Part shown: one piece after another, positions 8,182 through 17,698 of the stretch | How positions within the stretch are numbered: the stretch's first letter is position 1 | Layout of the letters: the number at the start of each line of letters is the position of its first letter | NCBI GenBank assembly: GCA_021779665.1 | Contig: JAJYAG010000023.1 | Span: 1-54,466, forward strand | Length of the DNA: 54,466 nucleotides | Origin: Bacteroidota bacterium | GTDB lineage: Bacteria; Bacteroidota; Bacteroidia; Bacteroidales; JAAUTT01 | Direction of reading: 5' to 3' | Position numbers and translations under genes: made by a program | The notes under the pieces: generated by a model | The model's database searches: none | What the model was told of the DNA's origin: nothing | What the model saw: only the letters and a program-made list of their open reading frames with translations

Positions 8182-9120
8182 ATGGGTAAACTGAAAGATT
8201 TTCTTGTATATGTGGGTATTGTGATGGCAATGATTTTCTGGAGTCTTTCCTTCATTTGGTATAAAGATGTCTTTAAGTTTTTGTCGCCTTTTACAACCAT
8301 TTTGTTTCGTTTAACGATTTCCGGGGCCATTTTGTTTTTTGCTTCTTTTTTAGCCGGCAAACTTCAGCATGTGAAGAAAAAGGACTTAAAGCTTTTTTTA
8401 CTGCTGGCCTTGTCCGAGCCATTTTTTTATTTTATCGGCGAAAGCCTGGGAATGCAATATGTTACACCAACGGTAGCCGCGGTAATGGTCGCCCTGATAC
8501 CGCTGTTTGTGCCGGTTTTTGCATTCTTTGTATTAAAAGAACAGATAATCAGGAAAAATATTGTAGGGATATTTATTTCGTTTGCCGGTGTGCTGCTCGT
8601 TATTCTCAACAACGAACTGCGGCTTGCGGCCTCACTCAAAGGTGTCATGCTAATGAGTGTTGCGGTTGCTTCAGCAGTTGCCTATTCAATATTTCTTCGA
8701 AAACTTGCCAGTAATTATAACCCGCTTACTTTAATTGCATGGCAGAATTCCATAGGAGCAGTCTTGTTTTTACCGCTTGTATTGATATTTGAAGGTCCGC
8801 AACTTAAAACCATCGATTTTACCAGTGGAATGTGGGTTCCTCTGTTGAACCTGAGTATTTTTGCATCGTCCATTGCCTTTCTGCTGTATACTTTTGGAGT
8901 GCAGAACCTGGGAGCATTCCGTGCAAACATTTTTACGAATGCCATACCGGTATTTACGGCCATCTTTTCTTTTTACCTGATGGATGAGCGATTGCTTCCC
9001 CAGAATATCTTTGGCATTTTTTTAGTGGTGGGCGGATTGGTTTTGTCGCAGCTTAAACCTATTAAAAAGCTTCGAAAAAAGAGGATGAAGAAAGTTGAAC
9101 ATGAAGTATCCCATTCCTGA
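8182..9120 (+). CDS. EamA/DMT-family transporter
   Basis: 312-residue inner-membrane protein with ten predicted membrane segments arranged as two EamA repeats (about residues 10-140 and 155-290), typical of the drug/metabolite transporter superfamily. Hallmarks are the early PFTTILFRLTISGAIL segment and the second-repeat LGAFRANIFTNAIPVFTAI segment before the final helices. The C-terminus is strongly basic (KKLRKKRMKK) and cytoplasmic. The start is the ATG at 8182, since an upstream in-frame TTG overlaps the promoter. Substrate cannot be predicted. Its end overlaps the next gene by 20 bases. Confidence 0.85.
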   Translation: MGKLKDFLVYVGIVMAMIFWSLSFIWYKDVFKFLSPFTTILFRLTISGAILFFASFLAGKLQHVKKKDLKLFLLLALSEPFFYFIGESLGMQYVTPTVAAVMVALIPLFVPVFAFFVLKEQIIRKNIVGIFISFAGVLLVILNNELRLAASLKGVMLMSVAVASAVAYSIFLRKLASNYNPLTLIAWQNSIGAVLFLPLVLIFEGPQLKTIDFTSGMWVPLLNLSIFASSIAFLLYTFGVQNLGAFRANIFTNAIPVFTAIFSFYLMDERLLPQNIFGIFLVVGGLVLSQLKPIKKLRKKRMKKVEHEVSHS

Positions 9121-9601
9121 TCCTGCAACATTAAAACTTATGGCCGAAAAGGCTATGCCATTAAACCGGCAGCTTTTTAAGCGCTGGAAAAAGAAACCAC
9201 CGCGACAGCTCGATGAAGTGGTAAAAGAAATTCACGACGAAGTTTTTGAAAGTCTCGACTGTCTTGCATGTGCCAATTGCTGTAAAAGTATTAGCCCCGC
9301 GTTGTATTATAAAGATATAGAACGTATGGCTGCTGCGCTACGCATGAAACCGTCGGATTTTATGGCGAAGTACACCCGTGAGGACGAGGAAGGCGACTTT
9401 GTTTTCCGACTGACGCCCTGTCCTTTCCTGATGAGCGATAATTATTGCCAGGTTTACGAGAGCCGGCCCAAAGCCTGCCGCGAATATCCGCATACGGACC
9501 GTACCCGTTTTTACCAGATCCTGGATCTTACCTTAAAAAATACAACAGTTTGTCCGGCGGCTTATTATGTGGTTGAGAAGCTAAGGGGAACAAATATTTA
9601 A
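9101..9601 (+). CDS. YkgJ-family cysteine-cluster protein
   Basis: 166-residue cytosolic protein with the zinc/iron-chelating cluster typical of YkgJ: CxxCxxCC in CLACANCC (about residues 53-60), a second CPFL, the C-x-VYESRPKACREYPH block and a last Cys in TTVCPAA. These six to eight cysteines are thought to bind a metal centre; the reaction is unknown. The start is the ATG at 9101 (a TTG lies six bases upstream). It overlaps the EamA gene and is convergent with mgtE. Confidence 0.85.
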   Translation: MKYPIPDPATLKLMAEKAMPLNRQLFKRWKKKPPRQLDEVVKEIHDEVFESLDCLACANCCKSISPALYYKDIERMAAALRMKPSDFMAKYTREDEEGDFVFRLTPCPFLMSDNYCQVYESRPKACREYPHTDRTRFYQILDLTLKNTTVCPAAYYVVEKLRGTNI

Positions 9602-9628
9602 GTTCGCCTGCATAAAAATTCCGGCTTT

Positions 9629-10990
9629 CTACATCACCTCAAACAACTGACGACCAATCATCAGATAAATCAACACCCCCATTATATCATCAACCGTAGT
9701 GATAAACGGGCCGGTGGCAAGGGCAGGGTCTATTTTGATGCGGTTGAGGAAAAGAGGAACAATGGTTCCAAAAATGGATGCAAAGATGATTACTGTAAAA
9801 AGCGCTACGCTTACCGAGATGGTGAGGGCATAAGAATGGGTAAATATGAGGTTATAGGCAAAAATGAGCGATGAGAGTACCAGGCCATTCATAACGGCCA
9901 CACCCAGTTCTTTGGTTAGCTTTTGAGCTGTACTTTCGAGACCAAGGCTGTTGTTGGCCAAACCCTGCACTATAATCGCCGACGACTGTATTCCTACATT
10001 TCCACCCATAGCTGTGATCATGGGGATAAAAATAATAAGCTGCGGGTATAGGGATAATTCACCTGTAAACTGACTGATAACCATCGATCCTAGTATTCCA
10101 CCAAAAAGCGCAATGATCAGCCACGGGATTCTTGCACGTGTCAGCATCCAGACGTTATCGTCCGAGTCGATGTCCTCGCTGATACCCGACATTAACTGGT
10201 AGTCCTTTTCGGCCTCGTCGCGGATTACATCCACAATGTCGTCGATAGTGATGCGGCCTTTCAAGCGGCCAATGTTGTCGATTACCGGCAGCGCCACCAG
10301 GTTGTATTTCTCCATAATGGAGGCTACTTCTGCAGCCGGAGTGTCGGTGTGGACTGTCAAATTATCAGGATCGTAAATAGCTTTTATTTTGGTGGTTCCG
10401 GGAGCAAGCAGCAGGTTTTTGAGGGTAACGGTTCCTTTAAAAATATTGTTGTCGTCGACAGCATATACATAATAGATCTCATCAACATTTTCGGCCTGTT
10501 TACGCATTTCGCGCAAGCAGGTGAAGATGTTCCAGTTGATGTTTACGCGAATAAGCTCAGTTGCCATTAAACCACCGGCAGTATTCTCGTCGTATGCCAA
10601 CAGGTCTGCAATATCACCGGCCTGTTCTATATCGGGTATTTTCTGGAGAATTTCCACCTGGAGCTCGTCCGAAAGTTCCGAGAGCACGTCGGCAGCATCG
10701 TCGGAGTCCATGTTGTTGATAAGCTCCCGGGCAATATATTCAGGTGGCAACTCCTTAAACAGTTCCTCACGCTCGTCTTCCTCCATCTCGGTAATCGCAT
10801 CGGCAGAGGTTTCCTTGTCGAGCAAAGAATACACAAACTGAGCTTCCTCAGTTTCGAGCTCTGCAGTTACATCGGCAATATCGGCAGCGCGCAAATCGCC
10901 AACCATCGAAAGCACCTTAGCATTGTCTTCCTTCTCAATAGCCTCTTTCAGACCTTCGATATATGCCCGCGTGAGTTCAAATGATTGCAT
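9629..10990 (-). CDS. mgtE: magnesium transporter MgtE
   Basis: 453-residue Mg2+ channel/transporter. The N-terminal acidic helical MgtE_N domain (about residues 30-135, with EEDEREELFKELP) precedes two CBS domains (about 138-260), the Mg2+-sensing gate. Five membrane helices (about 285-453) follow, with GGNVGIQSS and the pore motif DPALATGPFITTVDD intact. Cytosolic Mg2+ binding between the N and CBS domains closes the pore in characterised homologues. It lies eight bases downstream of rsmA and is probably co-transcribed. Confidence 0.95.
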   Translation of the reverse strand: MQSFELTRAYIEGLKEAIEKEDNAKVLSMVGDLRAADIADVTAELETEEAQFVYSLLDKETSADAITEMEEDEREELFKELPPEYIARELINNMDSDDAADVLSELSDELQVEILQKIPDIEQAGDIADLLAYDENTAGGLMATELIRVNINWNIFTCLREMRKQAENVDEIYYVYAVDDNNIFKGTVTLKNLLLAPGTTKIKAIYDPDNLTVHTDTPAAEVASIMEKYNLVALPVIDNIGRLKGRITIDDIVDVIRDEAEKDYQLMSGISEDIDSDDNVWMLTRARIPWLIIALFGGILGSMVISQFTGELSLYPQLIIFIPMITAMGGNVGIQSSAIIVQGLANNSLGLESTAQKLTKELGVAVMNGLVLSSLIFAYNLIFTHSYALTISVSVALFTVIIFASIFGTIVPLFLNRIKIDPALATGPFITTVDDIMGVLIYLMIGRQLFEVM

Positions 10991-10998
10991 AAAAGCTA

Positions 10999-11775
10999 TT
11001 ATTTAAGCGATGAAGAAACCAGGTTGGTAAGCTCCACAAAATCAGTAACCGAAAGCTGCTCCGGTCGTTTTGACAACAATGGATGATCTCTGTTGATATC
11101 GGGAGTTAATCCTTTAATGGAGTTAGAGATCACTTTTCGTCTCTGGTTAAACGTAGCTTTAACAACCCTGAAGAATAAACTCTCATCACAATCCAAATGT
11201 TCTGTGGTGTTACGGACTAACCTAATAACGCCCGACTTCACTTTTGGTGGCGGCGAAAAAACATTTTCGTGAACAGTAAACAGGTAATCAATGTCGTAAT
11301 AGGCCTGCAGCAAAACGCTTAATATTCCGTACTCTTTGGTTCCGGGTTTGCAGGCAATACGTTGGGCCACTTCTTTCTGAATCATACAGACAACCTCCTC
11401 AACCTGCGAGCGGTTTTCGATCACCCGGAAAAAGATCTGCGAAGATATGTTATAAGGGAAGTTACCAATTACAGCCATTTTCTCAGAAGAAATGGTTTTC
11501 AGGTCCAGTTCCAGGAAGTCGCCCTGAACCAAACTGTTTTTAAGCTGCGGATAAGCAGCATAAAGGTAAGCAACCGATTCCTGGTCGATTTCAACAGGAA
11601 TGGTGGTGATGTTTTCGCGCTGTAAAAGATATTGTGTAAGAACACCCATTCCCGGTCCAATTTCAATAACCGTGGAAATATTTTCAGCTTTCAGACTGTC
11701 GACAATTTTACGAGCAATGTTTTGATCTTTCAGAAAATGCTGTCCCAGTGATTTCTTTGCGCGAACAAGACTCAT
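10999..11775 (-). CDS. rsmA: 16S rRNA dimethyladenosine transferase
   Basis: 258-residue SAM-dependent methyltransferase that dimethylates two adjacent adenines in the 3' hairpin of 16S rRNA. Motifs: KSLGQHFLKD near the N-terminus, the SAM-binding IEIGPGMGVLTQYLL, GDFLELD, and catalytic NFPYNISS (NxPY). The C-terminal helical domain contains FNQRRKVISN. Length is normal. It heads the rsmA-mgtE pair; the region upstream is the repeat array at 11862-13838. Confidence 0.96.
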   Translation of the reverse strand: MSLVRAKKSLGQHFLKDQNIARKIVDSLKAENISTVIEIGPGMGVLTQYLLQRENITTIPVEIDQESVAYLYAAYPQLKNSLVQGDFLELDLKTISSEKMAVIGNFPYNISSQIFFRVIENRSQVEEVVCMIQKEVAQRIACKPGTKEYGILSVLLQAYYDIDYLFTVHENVFSPPPKVKSGVIRLVRNTTEHLDCDESLFFRVVKATFNQRRKVISNSIKGLTPDINRDHPLLSKRPEQLSVTDFVELTNLVSSSLK

Positions 11776-12324
11776 AACTTAATTTTCAGCAAAAGTAGGG
11801 AATTAAGCCGAAAGAGAAAATGAATGAAGCAAATTAGTGGTTTCGGTGAGTTAACACCAAAAGAATAGTTCACCGCTACGCGGCTCCGGTGTGGTGCGCA
11901 TTTGCCTGGTTCTACAAATAGTGCACTGCTACGCAGCTTTTTGCCATCACCAATTACTCTTTACATAGCTAAAGGGCAAGACAGGTACAAAGTTATACCA
12001 GGATATCACCCAACCCAATCGAAGGTTTTATAAATGAACAACTTTTTGTAAATTGATGACGAATAGCCGCGTAGCGGTTACCTATTTGTAGAAAATAGAA
12101 GCTCTATTTATAACCCAAGCCGCATAGCGGTGATCTATAAATTAGTATTGTCATAATCATTTACCCGGCTAAAAGAGGAGGTAAGCAAATCTTAACATTG
12201 TTAAGGGCAAGACAGGTCAAAGTTATACCAGGATATTACCCAACCCAATTGAAGGTTTTATAAATGAGCAACTTTTTGTAAATTGAGGACGAATAGCCGC
12301 ATAGCGGTAATTAAATATATTTTG

Positions 12325-12439
12325 AATCAACAGGAACACTACAGGGAAAAGACATTTAAAGCAGAATACCTTAAATTCCTTAAAAAAAATTGAAATTGAC
12401 TATGATGAAAGATATCTGTTTGAATGGATAGAAGAATAG
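12325..12439 (+). pseudogene. C-terminal remnant of an IS200-like (Y1) transposase, copy 1
   Basis: The frame reads NQQEHYREKTFKAEYLKFLKK, then after a one-base slip in an A-run EIDYDERYLFEWIEE and stop. This matches the C-terminal tail typical of Bacteroidota Y1 transposases (pattern NQEEHH..KTFQEEY). The catalytic HUH and Tyr parts are missing. The stop codon is the first part of module A of the array. Confidence 0.6.
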
Positions 12440-13070
12440 TTCACCGCTACGCGGCTCCGGTGTGGTGCACGTTTGCCTGGTTCTACAAATAGTGCACTGC
12501 TACGCAGCTTTTGCCATCACCAATTCAACTCATTTCTCTAAAGGCATGACAGGTCAAAGTTATACCAGGATATTACTTACCTAATTTAAGGTTTTATAAT
12601 GAGCAACTTTTTGTAAGTTGACGATGAATAGCCGCGTAGCGGTGACCTATAAATTAGTATTGTCATAATCATTTACCCGGCTAAAAGACGAGGTAAGCAA
12701 ATCTTAACATAGCTAAGGGCAAGACAATACAAAGTTATACCAAGATATTTCTCAACCCAATCGAAGGTTTTATAAATGAGCAACTTTTTGTAAATTGACG
12801 ACAAAATAGCCGCGTAGCGGTAACCTATTTGTAGAAAATAGAAGCTCTATTTATAACCCAAGCCGCATAGCGGTGACCTATAAATTAGTATTGTCATAAA
12901 TCATTTACCCTGGCTAAAAGTCGAGGTAAGCAAATCTTAACATTGTTAAGGGCATGACAGGTCAAAGTTATACCAGGATATTACCCAACCCAATTGAAGG
13001 TTTTATAAATGAGCAACTTTTTGTAAATTGACGACAAAATAGCCGCGTAGCGGTAATTAAATTTATTTTG

Positions 13071-13184
13071 AATCAACAGGAACACTACAGGGAAAAGACA
13101 TTTAAATAAGAATACCTTGAATTCCTTAAAAAAATTGAAATTGACTATGATGAAATATATCTGTTTGAATGGATAGAAGAATAG
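13071..13184 (+). pseudogene. C-terminal remnant of an IS200-like (Y1) transposase, copy 2
   Basis: Same tail as copy 1 but with an in-frame TAA after REKTFK; the rest stays in one frame to EWIEE and TAG. Only about 37 codons of the transposase remain and none of the catalytic residues. It is followed without gap by a module A-B element. Confidence 0.6.
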
Positions 13185-13408
13185 TTCACCGCTACGCGGC
13201 TCCGGTGTGGTGCACGTTTGCCTGGTTCTACAAATAGTGCACTGCTACGCAGCTTTTTGCCATCTCCAATTCAACTCATTTCTCTCAAGGCATGACAGGT
13301 CAAAGTTGTACCAAGATATTACTCAACCCAATTGAAGGTTTATAAATGAGCAACTTTTTGTAAATTGACGACAAAATAGCCGCGTAGCGGTAAATAAATT
13401 TATTTTTG

Positions 13409-13518
13409 AATCAACAGGAACACCACAGGGAAAAGACATTTAAACAAGAATACCTTGAATTCCTTAAGAAGTTTGAAATTATGATGAAAGATATCTGTTT
13501 GAATGGATAGAAGAATAG
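13409..13518 (+). pseudogene. C-terminal remnant of an IS200-like (Y1) transposase, copy 3
   Basis: Reads NQQEHHREKTFKQEYLEFLKKFEI, then a short deletion shifts the frame so the DYDERYLF part is lost. The divergence pattern (different lesions in the three tails) shows the copies decayed independently after the array formed. Confidence 0.58.
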
Positions 13519-13866
13519 TTCACCGCTAAGCTGCTCCGGTGTAGAACACATTTGTTGGGTTCTACAAATAGTGCACTGCTACACAGCTTTTTGTTCCTTA
13601 CAAATTCAATTCATTTCAGGTAAGGCATGGCAGGTACTAGTTATACTAAGATACTAATCAACGCAATTGAAGGTTTATAAAAGAGCAACTTTTTGTAAAT
13701 TAACGACGAATAGCCGCGTAGCGGTTACCTATTTGTAGAAAATAGAAGCTCTAATTATAACCAAAGCCGCGTAGCGGTGACCTATAAATTAGTATTGTCA
13801 TAATCATTTACCCCGGCTAAAAGAGGAGGTTATCCAAATGTTGAACAAATAAACCAAGGGTTCCGC

Positions 13867-15072
13867 TTATTTCATTTCTTTGATTAACCGGATAGAGAAA
13901 AAACCCAGCAAAAGAATTACAACGGAAATTACCACCCAAAGAACAGTTTTGGTAAAGAAAATATTTGAGACAGGAGATTTTGCTTCATCCTGAATGGAAA
14001 ACCCGGTTGTATGCAGCACGGCAATGGAATCGGGAATGCTGTCGGAGAAATATTTCAGGTCGTATTCGGGATGGTGAAGTGATTCATCGCCGGCCTTAAC
14101 AAAATAGGTTTCGTCTTTATTTAGTTTTGCAATCAGATATTTATTGAGCTGAAAAAATTTAATTTCTTCAATTTTCAGTGGTTTATTATCCAGATTTTCA
14201 ATTACAATTACCAGCTCATCGAGTTTGAGTTTACCCGTTTCCCAAACTGCTGGTCTGGCAGAGGAAAGATCGTAGCTCTGGTAAGTATCGAAAAAGACCC
14301 TATTGTTGCTCTCATTAAAATTTCCGATAAAAGCACTCCGCTGGTATAAATCAGGCCCGGAAACGGTTAATTCCATCTTGCTGAATTCATAAGGCCGCTC
14401 GAACGTCACCGTTATATAGCTTTTCTTGTTGCTGCTATCCTTCTGCGATATTTTTTTTACGGGAATTTCAGTATAAAGTCCTTGTACTATGCTGGAGTCG
14501 TAATAACCAACTTTTGTGATCTGAACGGGATCTTTCTTTTTATCGTTTGTCGAGATCTCGAAATACTGGTAGTCGCTCCCGGGAATGTTAACCGTAAATA
14601 CGCCCGATGTTTCGTTGTATATTCCTGCTTTCTCAGGATAGCCTTTCCAGATAATAAACCAATCCTTGTTGTTATCGCTTCCCTTCAGGGTGATTTCCTT
14701 TTCAATACCTGAGTTTCGGATAATCAGAACCAGCCCTGATAAAACCTTTTTTTCAGGATTAATGAATACAACCCGGCTTAATTTCTGACCTGGGAGATAT
14801 TCATTTTCAGTAATTTTATACTCCTTAAAACCAGTAGTGGATGTTGCAGGCTTTTCTTCCCTGAAAATGTAAGGAATTTCCTCGCCTTTGGAATTCATAA
14901 GGCGGATATCCGCATAATCATCCTGTGCAACCGAGATGATATCGTGGCTCAACTGAATTTTATAATATCCTGTGTTTTTTACAGAATCTGTTTTGGCAGT
15001 TCCTTTAAAATCCTTTCCGGCAAGAGTGAAACTTGCAAGAAGGAACGTAAGGATGATGGCGAAACGTGTCAT
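13867..15072 (-). CDS. DUF3999-family exported/membrane protein
   Basis: 401-residue protein with an N-terminal signal peptide (MTRFAIILTFLLASFTLAG), a long strand-rich periplasmic region and one C-terminal membrane helix (about residues 375-397) ending in a basic tail (RLIKEMK). The order and its overlap with a DUF2339 gene match the DUF3999 family, known only as the genomic partner of DUF2339. The periplasmic part contains two beta-sandwich-like stretches (IQLSHDIISVAQDDYADIRL and a later FERPYEFSKMELTVSG). Function is unknown. Its start overlaps the DUF2339 stop as ATGA, so the two are translationally coupled. Confidence 0.75.
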   Translation of the reverse strand: MTRFAIILTFLLASFTLAGKDFKGTAKTDSVKNTGYYKIQLSHDIISVAQDDYADIRLMNSKGEEIPYIFREEKPATSTTGFKEYKITENEYLPGQKLSRVVFINPEKKVLSGLVLIIRNSGIEKEITLKGSDNNKDWFIIWKGYPEKAGIYNETSGVFTVNIPGSDYQYFEISTNDKKKDPVQITKVGYYDSSIVQGLYTEIPVKKISQKDSSNKKSYITVTFERPYEFSKMELTVSGPDLYQRSAFIGNFNESNNRVFFDTYQSYDLSSARPAVWETGKLKLDELVIVIENLDNKPLKIEEIKFFQLNKYLIAKLNKDETYFVKAGDESLHHPEYDLKYFSDSIPDSIAVLHTTGFSIQDEAKSPVSNIFFTKTVLWVVISVVILLLGFFSIRLIKEMK

Positions 15073-17495
15073 AGACCTGAATTATCGTTTGTTTCGTTTG
15101 AATCGAGCAGGAGATTTTTAAGTTTCTGGTAAAGAAATGAAACCACCAGCAACACTATTCCAAGAAATACAAGTGTTGCAATACGGCCACCTTTGCTCAT
15201 GCTCCACACATCGAAAAGGAAAAGTTTGAGCAGGATAAGACCAAAAAGGGAAAGCGCCTGAATTCTGAAAATCTTCTTTTTGAATTTTATGCCCAGCGAG
15301 ATTAGCACAAAGGCACATATTCCCCATAATATCGGGTACCCCACTTTATGGCTCATCTCCAGAATGGAATAATAATTGTCGCTTGTTGCTGAGGTAAGAA
15401 TCAGAATATTATCCAGTTCGGCACTTGCAATGAAAACAATAACAAAACTTGTAAACCAAATAAGTAAGCTCGGCAGATTTCCTTTACCAGATAATACTGC
15501 CGCCTGTTTTTTATTCAGCAGATATAAAATTCCGCCTACAAAAGGTAGTGCAAGGTAGTGGAACAAAAAGTTACCCGTTGTGATGGTTTTGGTAAACATA
15601 AGCGTAAACCTGATATCGGTTACACTAATCTGGTAAACTGTTATATAAAGCAACAAACTTACAAGGGAAATTACAAAAATCACTGAGAAAACGGTTTCCC
15701 ATTTTGGAGCCCGGGTTATCAGCATTACCGTAAAAAGGTAGGCCAGAATGTACACTGATGCCACCACAATCTGGAAGGACCCGTCCGGGTAGAACCTGCT
15801 TACCTGATATATAAGTTCAATAAAGGGAATGATAAAAGTGGCCAGAAGCAGTAAAACTGCCAGTACATTTTTGTAGTCATGCACCGAAAATACATAATTC
15901 ACAAACTCCTGATCTTTTTCGCGGTTCAACAGGAAATTTGCCCCCACAAGTCCTGCAATTACAAAAATTCCGGTAATAAAAGCCTGGTTAAATATCACAG
16001 GCAGTGCTTTTTGGGTATACAGGTTGCCCCAGTCCATTGCCAGACTAATGATTACAAGCGAAAGGATGATCAGGTGTCCGATTCTCAGGATTTTGATACC
16101 CGAAACCTGCGAAAGCCATAGCAGAATTACAAGTTCGGCAGTCCAGAAAAGGGTGATGGAGTGTCCGTTGAGCTGAATCGGAACCGCAAGGCTGATGTAA
16201 CTCATTACCAAACCAATCAGTAGGTAAATCAGACTCTTGTCCACCTGCTTAAGCCGGTACAGGTAAACAACCCAGCCAAAGTTGAACAAGGCTGCCAGAA
16301 CGGTGAATAATCCTTTATAAATTCCTTTTTCGTAATCATGCAAAATGAACATTCCCCACAGGAAGAAAAACAGGTTATTGGAGAGAATCATCATGATTTC
16401 AACCGCCTTGAAAGGCTTTCGTTCCTTGATGTTATTCAAAATGTTTACAAGGAAAAACACCAGATAAAATGCAGTTGCAAATAGCATTGCATTGCCATAA
16501 GGAGGATTGGTTTTACCCCAAAATGCTTTTGGAAGCCATGCTGTGAATAGAATCAGTGTAAAAATGAATGCCAGCAGGTTTAAAATATGCCAGCGTTTAT
16601 AGTAGGCCAGGATCAGCAGACCTGCATTCAAAATAAGGAGATAGGAGAAAAGAACCACATAATTACCCTCACCTGTCGAAAGCATAAAAGGCGCAGCATA
16701 ACCGCCCAGTTGGGAGAATATGGCAAGTTCCTTTTTATCGTAGGCAAGGGATAGCAGAACGGAAAAGATGGTAATAACCACCATAATTACAAATGCAGAA
16801 GTTTGGCTGAAAATGTGATATTGATGAAAAGCTATAGCAATAGTGAGATAGAAAACTGCAAAACCACCACCTGTTAAAAGGGACGAAAAAGTTTTAAATG
16901 ATTTTCGAAGGTAATGTGCCAGCGATATTAAAATTCCACCGGTAACCAAACCAATGGCTGTGCGCCCGTAAACACCAATCCATTGCTGGTCGATTGCATA
17001 TTTTACAAAGAAACCCACGCCCAGTACAAGAATGATGATACCTAATTTGCTGATCAGATTTTCTCCGATAAACTTTTCGAAATCGGTAGGCTGTTTGGGA
17101 GGTTTGGGCGCAACCGGAACAGCCGGTTGCACCGGTTCCGGCTTTTTAGGAGGAGTTTCCAGGCTCATTGCTTCCATTTTAGCCTTTATGGTATCCTGGT
17201 ACGAACTGGTTACATGCTCGGCCATAGGAGCGGCAGGTTTTGGTTCAGGTACAGCAACAGGTTCACTTTTGAGCACAGGTTCCGATGCTTTTTCCACAGG
17301 TTTAGCTGGTTGCGGAACAGGTTTAGGTTCCTCTTTAGTCTTGGGGCTAATGCCCTGTTTTTCTATTTTATAAAGAGTTTCTCTTAAATATTCTACTTCC
17401 CGCAATAAATTGTTGAGTTTGGCGGAGATGTTGGAATTGTTTATCAGCAGGACAATCAGTGTGGCAGCAACCACCAGAAAGATCAGAGCTTCCAT
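15069..17495 (-). CDS. DUF2339-family polytopic membrane protein
   Basis: 808-residue protein: one N-terminal membrane helix (residues 1-20), a short coiled coil with heptad Leu/Ile (about 24-50), a Pro/Lys/Glu-rich linker (about 52-150), then some 20 or more hydrophobic segments to the C-terminus. This architecture is that of DUF2339, a poorly understood envelope protein family. Conserved family features visible are the FIGENLISKLGIIILVLGV entry into the first core helix and the YDKKELAIFSQLGGYAAP segment. It is the first gene of the pair with DUF3999. No catalytic motif is apparent; envelope or polymer-related roles would be guesses. Confidence 0.85.
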   Translation of the reverse strand: MEALIFLVVAATLIVLLINNSNISAKLNNLLREVEYLRETLYKIEKQGISPKTKEEPKPVPQPAKPVEKASEPVLKSEPVAVPEPKPAAPMAEHVTSSYQDTIKAKMEAMSLETPPKKPEPVQPAVPVAPKPPKQPTDFEKFIGENLISKLGIIILVLGVGFFVKYAIDQQWIGVYGRTAIGLVTGGILISLAHYLRKSFKTFSSLLTGGGFAVFYLTIAIAFHQYHIFSQTSAFVIMVVITIFSVLLSLAYDKKELAIFSQLGGYAAPFMLSTGEGNYVVLFSYLLILNAGLLILAYYKRWHILNLLAFIFTLILFTAWLPKAFWGKTNPPYGNAMLFATAFYLVFFLVNILNNIKERKPFKAVEIMMILSNNLFFFLWGMFILHDYEKGIYKGLFTVLAALFNFGWVVYLYRLKQVDKSLIYLLIGLVMSYISLAVPIQLNGHSITLFWTAELVILLWLSQVSGIKILRIGHLIILSLVIISLAMDWGNLYTQKALPVIFNQAFITGIFVIAGLVGANFLLNREKDQEFVNYVFSVHDYKNVLAVLLLLATFIIPFIELIYQVSRFYPDGSFQIVVASVYILAYLFTVMLITRAPKWETVFSVIFVISLVSLLLYITVYQISVTDIRFTLMFTKTITTGNFLFHYLALPFVGGILYLLNKKQAAVLSGKGNLPSLLIWFTSFVIVFIASAELDNILILTSATSDNYYSILEMSHKVGYPILWGICAFVLISLGIKFKKKIFRIQALSLFGLILLKLFLFDVWSMSKGGRIATLVFLGIVLLVVSFLYQKLKNLLLDSNETNDNSGL

Positions 17496-17698
17496 AAAAG
17501 TGTTTTTTGGTAGTATTCAAATATAGGGAAAAAGAATCATGTAGCAAGGGGAGGTGTGTTTCGGGTAGTGGATTGCGAGTTGATTGTACCCCCAACCCAC
17601 TGAGAGGGGGCCATAACAGCCTTTGTGTCTCGGGCCCTGTCCGTATCCTTGTATTTATGTATTTCTTAAGACTCACGACTTACTACTTACGACTAAAC

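Larger units (their letters stand above)
11862..13838. repeat. 2-kb mosaic array of palindrome-ended elements (IS200/RAYT-like debris)
   Basis: No plausible gene lies between rsmA and the DUF3999 gene; the space is a mosaic of five modules. A (starts TTCACCGCTACGCGGCT): 11862-11955, 12433-12525, 13178-13271, 13512-13605. B (ends AGCCGCGTAGCGGT): 11974-12078, 12205-12308, 12543-12643, 12717-12821, 12950-13054, 13288-13391, 13623-13725. C (about 53 bases, also ending in that palindrome): 12079, 12822, 13726. D (about 70 bases): 12131, 12644, 12874, 13779. E (coding remnants): 12309, 13055, 13392. The A start and B end are inverted complements, so each A-B pair is a roughly 214-base element with terminal inverted repeats: 11862-12078, 12433-12643, 13178-13391, 13512-13725. 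E-A-B is directly tandem at 13055-13391 and 13392-13725. Confidence 0.85.

Noticed and set aside
11862-13838. CRISPR array
   Set aside because: Repeats are long (50-125 bases), of five types and in mixed order, with no constant short repeat or unique equal-length spacers. Inverted termini and transposase remnants explain them better.
17496-17698. Small coding gene between DUF2339 and acpH
   Set aside because: Frames here are proline/glycine-rich by virtue of a tacccccaaccc...gggggcc repeat and lack a sensible start; treated as spacer.
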